Position numbers and translations under genes: made by a program
Shown: piece after piece, positions 56,101-64,000 of the stretch
How positions within the stretch are numbered: position 1 is the stretch's first letter
How the letters are laid out: every line of letters starts with the position of its first letter
Notes under the pieces: generated by a model
The model's input: only the letters and a program-made list of their open reading frames with translations
The model's database searches: none
What the model was told of the DNA's origin: nothing
DNA from: Symsagittifera roscoffensis
Lineage: Eukaryota > Xenacoelomorpha > Acoela > Convolutidae
Assembly: GCF_963678635.1 (NCBI RefSeq)
Contig: NC_087064.1
Span: forward strand, 53,774,684 to 53,838,683
Reading direction: 5' to 3'
Length of the DNA stretch: 64,000 bases

Positions 56101-57117
56101 GTCTGTTTTTTAAAATTACCCTTTTCCTTCCTCATCAATACATAAATTTCAAAAGTTATCAAACAGTGTTTCCAGCTTTAGCTGGCCTTTAGTTTGTTCA
56201 CGCTTAATTTTGATTCTCGCGGTTTGACTTGTGATTTCTTTTCAAGTTCAGTGCATTTCTATTGTTAAAAGGAAAGCAAACTTCACTATCGAATAACAAA
56301 ATTGTAAAGGTCACGAAAAACGTGATTGACTTCTAGTTTCGATAATGGAAATTAATATCAGATTTTCCTGCAAAATAAAGGTTAACCAATTGATCCAGTT
56401 TCGTCAAATTGGGTTAATTTTAACAAAGAAGCGTCCTTCTTAAATTTTTCTGCAATTTCAAAGAGCTTGGAGACCATCTATTTTTGCATCGAAATTCAAA
56501 AGTTGAAGATGTTTGAAAAAAACAAGTCGTTTTTTTTCAGTTTACTTGCGTTCATTACTCTCGTTGGCTATGTATTCTTTTATGTTTTACACCACAAATA
56601 ATCATCGGAAGGTGACGAGTGATATATCATAATAAAGCCCTTTCAGTCGTGATGCGAACGATATTAAAATTTTTCTCATTCGTGGCCATTGTTTGGTGCC
56701 TAATAAGCTTCTGTGGCTGAATGGTCAGTGTGTGAAACTCTTAATCTCTAGGGCTCAGGAATCTCAGAGGTAGCCGAATTTTTACTAATTCGAGGCTAAT
56801 TTCAAATTTTTTAGAGCTGCTTTATCGTGTTCTAGCAAGTGTTTGCGAAGCGAAGCGTCGTCTCTGTGTTAAAATTAGGTTTAGATGGTTTTTTGGAATG
56901 TTTTAATCCTCAGTTTTAAAAATTTTAATAATTTGAAAACGTTTTAACTAAAGGGTTTCGTATTAGTCAGAATGATTGGCATTTTCAGGCGTTCTGCACA
57001 ATTGCAACCAACGCACTGGCCCAGGAGGCAGATGCAGGCAACTTCGGATCAGATTTTCCAGCCCAGATTGACCTCAAGACAGATCCACCTAGAGAAAAAG
57101 GAGGCTGCAGTTGCTAG
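47161..57117 (+). CDS. RAB7A: Rab7 small GTPase, five exons
   Basis: Exons 47161-47193, 47732-47897, 49781-49962, 50426-50539 and 56989-57117 join to 207 residues, the usual Rab7 length, colinear with animal Rab7 throughout. Nucleotide-binding motifs: GDSGVGKTS (16-24, P-loop Lys22), the effector region around [16 protein letters not shown] (63-69, switch II), NKVD (126-129) and ETSAKE (154-159). The C-terminus GCSC carries two cysteines for double prenylation. Rab7 drives late endosome and lysosome traffic through effectors such as RILP and the HOPS complex (family knowledge). Exon 1 encodes only [11 protein letters not shown] and starts at an ATG with A at -3. Its intron begins GC rather than GT (aag/gctagt); the other three are GT-AG. 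The intron positions preserve reading phase exactly. Introns 2 and 4 are long and repeat-rich. Confidence 0.96.
47898..49780 (+). repeat. Rab7 intron 2 with dispersed repeats
   Basis: It holds fragments of the gcatttccattgtt family (48130-48300, 49000-49480) and a tRNA-like segment at 48888-48955 (tggcccgagtggg as A-box-like start, then gactgttaatctcgaggtcg). A copy of the tagcgagcgtagtgtgctag block shared with 43040 is at 48712-48731. No extra exon is seen. Confidence 0.55.
53385..55960 (+). repeat. Tandem array of ~160-172-bp units in Rab7 intron 4
   Basis: Unit landmark gacttttctcgaaaact recurs at about 53493, 53661, 53821, then 54598, 54766, 54929, 55101, 55272, 55443, 55613, 55776 and 55935, a spacing of 159-172. 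Each unit also carries ctcccaaatctgag, gaagctcccctgcata and aatgaacctcggaaaagtcg. A leader (gcccactcccctgtatgtct ... gtcgtcgaaaaagtgtgtgg) occurs twice (53385 and 54478), so the array is two related blocks split by an insertion. Confidence 0.85.
53908..54436 (+). repeat. 529-bp repeat, copy 1 (interrupting the tandem array)
   Basis: It is nearly identical to 57460-57986 (starts gctcaattctgtttttgaag; shares acatcagatcatcaagtag-type, ggtccgaaaaaa and tagacccgccc strings; ends caccttgaa). It breaks a ~170-bp unit, so it inserted after the array formed. No coding potential. Confidence 0.85.
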
Positions 57118-57270
57118 ATTTCCATCCCCTCCCCTCCCCCAATAGCACTAAACCACAGTTAGATCAGATGACACAACGAAAAATCATTGATAGACGAATG
57201 TGATAGAAAGGGTCAGACGTATTACGACGAAATAATGGAGAAAACTTGTTTTTATATGTCCAAATATTTA

Positions 57271-57276
57271 AATAAA
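57271..57276 (+). terminator. Rab7 polyadenylation signal
   Basis: AATAAA lies 154 bases after the Rab7 stop codon, a typical position for a short 3' UTR. Confidence 0.7.
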
Positions 57277-57459
57277 CTCTCCTACCCGTTTCTAGATGTA
57301 GTTAAAGCAACACCTGATGTACCAATTTTTACTATCCTAATTAATTGAATAATGAAATCAGACTATTACTGATGGTATGTATGGTTTTATTAAACTATTG
57401 CCCTATTTATCGAAAAATACAATTCCGTTCTGATCTAAATAGAAAAACATTTCCGAGCT

Positions 57460-57986
57460 GCTCAATTCTGTTTTTGAAGACTAATTACCGCGCAATCGGA
57501 AAAGTTTATAAAGGAAGAGGATTTTAAAATCATGATCAACAAAGTGAAAAATGGATTAGTCCGTTTTAAAATCTTTAGACACAGTTGATAGTGACTAATA
57601 TGTACCAAAGTGACGTTTGAACTAATAAGTTTATGAATAAATTATGCGGCTATGCGATAAATTTAATTTTACATCAGATCATGTAGTATAATCTTTGTCC
57701 AGTTACATTGAAAAGAATATTTTCATACCACGTTTTTTTTTCGGTCCGAAAAAATGGCTCAAAATAAAGTCATATTACGTATTGTTAGCTTCGTACTTTT
57801 ATAACAGTTTTAGCTGCGTGTTGGCCTAGACCCGCCCGCACTTTTGCTTCCAAGTTTTTACAAAGTGTCTTCTTTTGGTGTTATTTTGCCTCATCTTTTT
57901 TTTTGGTTGACCGAAAATTTACTCGCGTCGACCTACAAAAAGGTTAAGTTTTTTTTCGAAGAACCGCCCCCACCTTGAAGAAATTC
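57460..57986 (+). repeat. 529-bp repeat, copy 2 (downstream of Rab7)
   Basis: The same orientation and boundaries as copy 1. It lies about 340 bp after the Rab7 stop and is not embedded in the ~170-bp units here, which supports independent mobility. Confidence 0.85.
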
Positions 57987-58824
57987 ATGTGCACGCGACT
58001 GGTTTTGCGATGACGTAATAAGCTTTACACATAATAAGCTTTCGACAGCTTTACACAAATGTAGATTTTATGTGGATTTCCTAGCTCTGGCAAACCACTA
58101 GCTCTGGGAAACCACTAAATACTGGTCACTTCTTTGTTTGGGCTACGTGCTGAGGAGAACGATTTTTTGTCTCTCGTTGGATACGAATAATCCGGCTGCA
58201 AATATTGAAGTGGTAAACTAAATCATTCCTGTTATCTTCGTAATTTGGTTGATTATCAGTTCTAGAACCATAAGAGGTTTTCAGTGATATAGTTGTGTCA
58301 GTAGAAGAACAAATAGGCTTAGAGTAATTTTTGATTGACTAAACAAAACCAGAAATGACTGTTTTCGGGGTAAATTTTTGGGCCAGAATTTTGCATATTC
58401 ATTCTGTTGCAATTTTGAGCAAGATTAGTCATAATTTTATTGTCTAAAATCAACCTAATTTGAGAAAAACTCGTTTTAAATTTCAAGTTTTATTCATTTT
58501 GTCCGGATCATTTAAATGCTCAGCAGTGTAGAATTCAGTTATTATCTTTCCTAGTGAAAAACTGGATTTTCATTTCCTACAGCATCGTTAATACTTGACA
58601 TTTTAAAAAGTGCATATGCAAAATCAGGTTTTTCTGAATCTTGAATGGTTTTTTAAGGAAATTAGTTTCAGTGTGTCAGCTACATTTCATCCGAAAATGG
58701 TTCCCAATGTTTCGGTTATTCTTGGTGTATGTTTTGTGGCTCAACGGTTTTTGACTCTGATTTGGGTGTTTTCAATCATTAGTTTGACAATCAGATGTCC
58801 GATTCCGTGATCAAATGTCACAGG
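57987..58824. other. Unannotated intergenic stretch
   Basis: AT-rich, with no gene or repeat assigned. A tandem duplication of ctctggcaaaccactag-like sequence (58084-58115) is visible. Confidence 0.4.
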
Positions 58825-59700
58825 TTTACGATGCGATTAGAAAGCGTTATCAAATTGGAGTGTTGACTTTTTTCGGGTTAACAACTAGTTTAACAAAATC
58901 AGTTGAATCACTATGCACCTGACATGCTCCATTTCATGAAAGTCAAAATTTGACTACTGGGTGGGTACTAGTTACTACGGGGTAGTTACAGGGGGACTTA
59001 AATTTTTTCGAAGTTTTTTTCTTTTTGGCTCAACTGCTGTCTGCTCAAAGATTTTTGGCCTAGTTTTCGCTTCGTAAGTTTTTCACAGTTAATAAATTGA
59101 ACTTCAAATGTCTTGCTTGGAATCTAGAACTCATGTTAGATAAATATAGGATTTGGTTTTTATTGTATTTTTTAAGACGCTTTGAAAAATAAGTTTTTCT
59201 TTCAAAAATCCTTCTACCAATTTTCATAAAAGGGGTATCGATAGAAAGACCGTCTACCTTCTAGTATGCATACATTCTGTTTTGGCGTCTTTTTACTCTA
59301 CTCTTATGTCTACAGCCTTCGCAAAAGTCTGTGGGGGATATTTGACCGATATTTTTTTTGTTTTTCCTAAACAAGTGAAAGTTTTGACACTGACCGTTTT
59401 TAGGAATTTTTTTACTCGAAAATTACCTTGCCAATTCTCAGAATAATTTTTCAGTTGAGAAAGACGATTTGAGATTCTTCGCTACTTTTCGTTCACGACC
59501 TGCTTTTAGCAGAGAAAAGTTACGGGTTTCGGAAAGTCGGAAGTTTTTTAACTTTACCCTATCAAAGTTTCTAAAAAATGGTCGGAAGTTTCTGTAACCG
59601 GGTAGAATTTTTTATTAAGTTACCTATCAAATCTGAGATGAAAGTTTCCTGGAAGTGGTTACTCCTTATTTTTTTGCAAGAGAAAAGTTGTCTTTGTGAA
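58825..59700 (+). repeat. Head-plus-units dispersed repeat, copy 2
   Basis: Head at 58825-58925 (gcgattagaaagcgttatca, aattggag...aaatcagttgaatca), then a spacer, a diverged leader (acagccttcgcaaaagtctg, near 59310) and units (ttttactcgaaaattacc near 59408, aagttacctatcaaatctga near 59620). Same order as 63128-64000 and, inverted, 22450-21530. Confidence 0.6.
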
Positions 59701-60936
59701 AACTCTCAAAATCTCAAAAAGTTTCACTCCTGTCAATTATTTTAGTAGAGCAAACTCAAGTTTTGGGCAAAATGCAATATTTTAATCACAGATTTCGTCC
59801 CGCATCAGTATAACAGAATAAAAAAATACGTACCTCCAGCGAACACGTTCCTCCAGCGTTAGCTGGCCTAGGTGTCCTTTATCGAAAGTTTTGGTTCACC
59901 TAGTTTTTCTTCAACAACTTTCATTTTTTCTACCCATGTTTTTTTATGATTGTGTTGTGTTGCAAGTGATGCGAATCTCCGCTTTGCCTCTGTGTGTAAA
60001 ATTCAAAACAATTAAATGGCTGATCGAAAAACTGTATCAATTCCGGGGCAAGCTGCAGAAAAAATTTGCATTTGTTAAACAATTTACTAGAAGTATGTTG
60101 TGGGTTAACAAATGGCGCCTTCGTATAGATTAATTTTGCCGAAACTGCGAGTTTAAGTGAACGTACACAATTTGTTTTGATTCGATAAAATGAAAGAAAA
60201 AAGAAACATTGTTTTTTTTTGTTCCGATCGTTGAAAATGGGGAGGAACTTTGTATTCGGGCGTGTTTTAATTTTTTTCCACGCAAAATCAGGTACCACAA
60301 AAAATCATCAGAATAAATTTAGTGATATATCATATTAAAGCCTTTTCAGTCGCGTTTCGAAAGACATCAAAAATTTTTTTAAAGGGTTACCGGTGTCAAG
60401 AAAAACCAGTTCCATTTTTTGATTTAGCAGGCTTAAATTAATTTATTTATGCTTAATTTAAGCCTTGAAAAGTTAGTTTTACTTCAATGAAGTTAGTTTC
60501 TAGAATTTTTAGCTTTATCTTTGAAATCAAAAAATTTGTGAAAGTTTAAGAAAAATTATAGAAAAAAAACTTTTTTTGTTCTTGTTATTTATCTTGTCCT
60601 TGTTCTTAAAATGCAATTGGTTGAGTTTGTTTAGCTCAATGTTCGGGGTAAGCAAACACCAATTGTCAAAGAACAGGTTGGTTTTCATACTTTGAAGCGC
60701 AAGTCGAGTGGGCGAACTGATCAAGAATTTTGTTCTGTTGAATTCATGCTTATTTCAAAAATTAGTAAGATATGTAATATCAAAAAAATTCCATAGACTA
60801 CATGTTTTTTGTGTCTCTTATTTATGAGTTGCGTTTTTCCATCAAGCAAACCAATATCTTTTTTTGTCAAAAACAAGCGTTGGAAGAGTTCAATGTTCTG
60901 AAAATAGATTGATAAGCTCTAAAATTTTTGCAATAT
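59701..60936. other. Intergenic DNA with short repeat fragments
   Basis: No gene. Contains ccagcgttagctggccta (59856) and gatgcgaatctccgctttgc (59968), both members of short dispersed families, and a block at 60290-60350 (accacaaaaaatcatcagaa ... atatcat) resembling 56592-56640. Confidence 0.4.
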
Positions 60937-61142
60937 ATCATTACGAGGCCAAACTGTGCACTGGATAGAAGCACAATTTTGTGTCTGTATGTTCCTGGAT
61001 TCCAGAGCCAAGTCTTTAAACATGTTAAAGTTTTGTCGGAACGATCAAAGAAAATTAAAGAACAAAAGAAGAACAAAGGGAGCGTCCTTGTTGCGGAATC
61101 CGCTTACAATGCACAAAATGCACAGTTTGGCCTCGTAATGAT
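60937..61142. repeat. Small element with 24-bp terminal inverted repeats (MITE-like)
   Basis: The left arm 60937-60960 (atcattacgaggccaaactg tgca) is perfectly inverted at 61119-61142, enclosing 158 bases without coding potential. The total of 206 bp fits a miniature inverted-repeat element. The target duplication is not clear (at most TA/AT). Confidence 0.55.
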
Positions 61143-61224
61143 CCCATTTTTTCTCAATTTTTTTCTCAGAAATAATTCGCTTCTTTGATGAGTCACAAGG
61201 GAAAATTTGAACTCGAGAGTGGTA

Positions 61225-62830
61225 GGCTAAAAAAGCCTCACAGCAAAATACAGCCTTCATGGCTCGTTTGAATGCAGCAAGTTCGTCAATATCAGTTACA
61301 AAAGCGGGCGGTGAGTTTCAAGTTATCGCTCCGTGGTGGTAAATGCTTCTTTTGATAAATTCTGTTCTGCATTTTGGCACAACATTTTTCTTTCTGCGCA
61401 CAATTCCAGTTATCAAATACTCGAAACAAAATACAGTACATCTTGAACTTTGTTTGTTGATAGAATGGCAGCCAATCAAATTTGTATAGAAATTCGTTTG
61501 ATGAAGACATTCTCCTTCTAAATCCTAAAAAAAACTAACTAGCAACAGCATTCCGACTTCTCTGTAATTAATGAAAAAACTTTTTTCCATTTCAAAAACA
61601 ATGAAATACAATAACCAAATCTGAATAGGATAAAACTGGTAACAAACATTTTTCTTTGTTCAAGGTTAAAAAAGCGTTAAATAGAATACAGTTTTGGCAG
61701 TTCTTACTACATAATTTGCAACAACAATTAATCTGCTTGTCGAAAGTCATGTTTTATTATAGGTAAAAGCACAGAAGCTTATTCGAGCACTTAGGAATTT
61801 TTCGTTATTAAAGATTTTGAACAGGTTTTAATTATGCTTTTACGAAAGTCTACCAAAGAACACAACATCTGTTTTGCGTTCCTTCAAATTGTGACTCAAA
61901 TTCAATTGAGTGCATAATCTTTTCTTAGTGCGCAGTTTTGGTAATTTTTCTCGCACTTTTGTTAATAGGTTATTATCTATAAATAACTGTGAGTCATCGG
62001 TGTAAAATGGTAGGCAACATTTTTGTCGATATGCAGATAAAGCATGATTGCAATCGGCCCAGGAACCGAGGCCTGGAGCACTACAGTTTTAAACGGAAGG
62101 TTTATGGAAAAGTAACCGTTCACCATAACTTAAACAAAACGGTTGGTAAGGTAGGATTCGAAGAACTTTTTGACAGTGTTAGCAATGCCAACCTTTTTTC
62201 CAGAATTTCCAATAACACTGAGAGGTCTTTTGTATCAAACGCTGCTGAAAAATCCAACGATATAACATACAAGTGCTTTCCAGAATCAGTATTGGAAAAA
62301 TTGTAGTGTGAGCAATGAAGACGACCAGTTTCTGTAAAATACCTTTACGGTATGCCGATTGGAATTTAGGCCACAAATTATTCGTTCACAGATGTTCGCT
62401 TAACTGCGCTAGTGTAGCTTTTCTGTTATTTCGAAGTGCAGATAAGTTTGTAATCCTGCGATAACTTGACATTGCTTCTTTGTTGTTACCATGTTCGGGG
62501 AGCGGTCTAATTATTCCATGTTTGAATACGTTAGGGAAAACTCCGGATAAAAGAATACAATTAAAAACATCTATGAAAAACTGTTGATGCTGGCCAATAA
62601 AATCGCAGATTATTGAGGAAAAATGTCAACTTGCGAGAATGAATTTCTTAAATCATATGAAGCATCTAGTAAATCTTTTGAGGCAACACATGCGAACTCC
62701 GACCTCTTGAATTGACGAATATTTATGACATCTAGGTTGCTGTCGGTGTTCGGTAATTGAGTTACAATGTTATGGACTTATTTCACGAAAAAATGGTTGA
62801 AATCACTTGCAAGAGTTTCTATTGAAGAAA
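61225..62830 (-). pseudogene. Decayed non-LTR (L2/CR1-like) reverse transcriptase
   Basis: On the minus strand, across shifting frames, the standard order is visible. SGVFPNVFKHGIIRPLPEHG with SSYRRITNLSAL (about 62545-62440), FQSAYRKG (near 62360), SLDFSAAFDTKDLSVLLEIL (near 62265-62205), a degraded GVPQGSVLGP-like VLQASVPGP (near 62070), and HFTPMTHSY in place of a YADD region (near 61995). Downstream, FDWLPFYQQTKFKMYCILFR and RSDNLKLTARFCN (61480-61295) and a final CCEAFLA (near 61230) match the post-RT end of L2/CR1 elements. Many frameshifts; the YADD box is destroyed. It is older than the LINE at 18593. Confidence 0.7.
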
Positions 62831-63127
62831 GCGAAGGAAGTGTGAGCTCATCGTGTGAGCCATAAACTCATTCATACTATAAGATAACTTTTTTGACTTT
62901 TTTTCAATTGATTGTTTTTAATTTCTTCAGTGATATAAAGTTAAATGAAATTTGTAACACTTTTTTTTTTCAAATATCTTTTTATGGAAAAATTTCAATA
63001 AAATTACAATGTAATTTTAGCTTCACCTGTCTGACAGTGAAATTTCTTTGCTTTTGACTGGAAGCTTGCGATATTATTTGAACGAACCTTATAATAACGA
63101 CTTCCTGGATCGATGCTGCAAAGAAGT
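62831..63127. other. Unannotated AT-rich stretch
   Basis: No feature recognised. Confidence 0.4.
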
Positions 63128-64000
63128 ATGTGATTACGCTTTCGTTTGGCAAGCGTTATCAAATCGGAATATAGACGTTTTTTAGTAAACAATTAGCTTT
63201 AAAAAATCAGTTGAATCAATTATGCTGACGAGCTCAATTTCACGAAATTTTAAATTAAACTCCTGGGTTCTACTCTAAGTTTTATATGCATAGTTATAGA
63301 GATCTGCTGATGATTTTTTTGCTGATGATTTTCTATTGATGATTTTTTGGCTTCATGCTTGTCGACTTAAGCTCTGTCGGTTTAGTTTCCAATTTATCTA
63401 GCTCCTGATTGATAAAAACAGGAATTATAGTTTCAATTTATCTAGCTCCTGATTGATAAAAACAGGAATTATGAAAATCTATGGATTCTGATCTTTAATG
63501 TTTTTGGAGAGTCCTTTTGGTGTCATTTTGTTTTGATTTCAATCAAAAAAACTGGCTTTGGGAAGCTCTTTGCTTGAATGGTTCTGCCTAAATCTTTTAA
63601 CCGAAAAGTTGTAACCTTAGGAAAAAGCCAAAACTGTGATTTTTTAACCGTTTTTTGGAACTTTTTGATTTTTCTCAAAAACTATCCTCCCAAATCGAAG
63701 TTTTTGGGTTCAATGGTTGAAGCAGGTCTTTGAAGCTCATCTGCAGCAGTAGTTACTCTCAAAATGTTCAATACGAAAGTTAATGGCGCTCGGAAAAGTC
63801 AAAACTTTCATTTTTGGACTGTTTTTTCATACTTTTTGAAGTTTATCGAAAACTACTTTTCCGAATCTGAATTCATGAGATCAATGGAGAGAATAGATTT
63901 CTGAGTTCATGAGATCAATGGAGAGAATAGGTTATGTAAAACCTCCGTGCATAAGTAAACTCTACCCAATTTGTTGGCAGAAAAAATTTTGAATTCAGTT
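63128..64000 (+). repeat. Head-plus-units dispersed repeat, copy 3, running off the window
   Basis: Head 63128-63230 (ggcaagcgttatcaaatcgg, aaatcagttgaatcaatt), a spacer with a ~45-bp tandem duplication (63390-63470, aatttatctagctcctgatt), then units (ttctcaaaaactatcctccc at about 63670) and a 33-bp duplication (catgagatcaatggagagaa, 63876 and 63908). Confidence 0.65.

Larger units (their letters stand above)
50540..56988 (+). repeat. Rab7 intron 4 (6.4 kb), repeat-filled
   Basis: Left part (50540-53140): mixed dispersed fragments, including gtggtgcgaatctcatcatc (about 51530) and tRNA-like B-box fragments near 52590 and 52738. Middle (53150-55960): the ~170-bp tandem units and the 529-bp insertion. 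Right part (56110-56580): a copy of the gcatttccattgtt family, then a tRNA-like segment at 56711-56780 (tgtggctgaatggtcagtgt, cttaatctct). Confidence 0.6.

Noticed and set aside
61989-62306. 105-codon + strand open frame
   Set aside because: The opposite strand encodes RT blocks (LDFSAAFDT region); the + frame is a shadow of the decayed LINE.

Overview
The window looks like a piece of an animal (metazoan) nuclear genome: AT-rich, repeat-dense, with two spliced host genes and several families of decayed retroelements. The host genes are a complete five-exon Rab7 (47161-57117, +) and a complete three-exon TMEM165/GDT1 Golgi cation transporter (35033-40321, +). I cannot name the species. There is no sign of bacterial gene organisation.

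Bases 1-17717 are most of a very large Ty3/gypsy-type LTR retrotransposon on the + strand (element A). It contains the end of gag, protease, reverse transcriptase, RNase H, integrase and an acidic C-terminal extension (to 6660). A second coding region of about 8.7 kb follows (about 7295-15966), ending in a polypurine-like motif and a 913-bp 3' LTR (16805-17717). The 8.7-kb region (called ORF3 here) carries a recognisable SGNH/GDSL hydrolase followed by about 2,300 codons I cannot assign. A second, divergent copy (element B) lies in opposite orientation at 22818-30566, with the same order of ORF3, polypurine motif and LTR. Both copies are broken by frameshifts and stops, but long stretches of ORF3 are conserved between them. 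This points to a real protein and is the most interesting content of the window.

Between A and B sits a 5'-truncated non-LTR (LINE) element (18593-21306). To the right of B are a 200-N assembly gap, an unassigned minus-strand exon-like ORF (31178-31903) and a third LTR of the A family, apparently solitary (32349-33241). The LTRs contain short hairpins whose stems differ by compensatory changes.

Bases 33242-64000 hold the two host genes. The 4-kb second intron of TMEM165 contains remnants of a BEL/Pao-like retroelement: an envelope-like pseudogene and an integrase fragment. The long introns of Rab7 and the intergenic DNA are filled with dispersed repeats: tRNA-like SINE candidates, a family with ~170-bp internal tandem units, a 529-bp duplicated segment, and a small element with 24-bp inverted repeats. 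A second decayed LINE lies on the minus strand at about 61225-62830.

No rRNA genes, intact tRNA genes or CRISPR arrays were seen.
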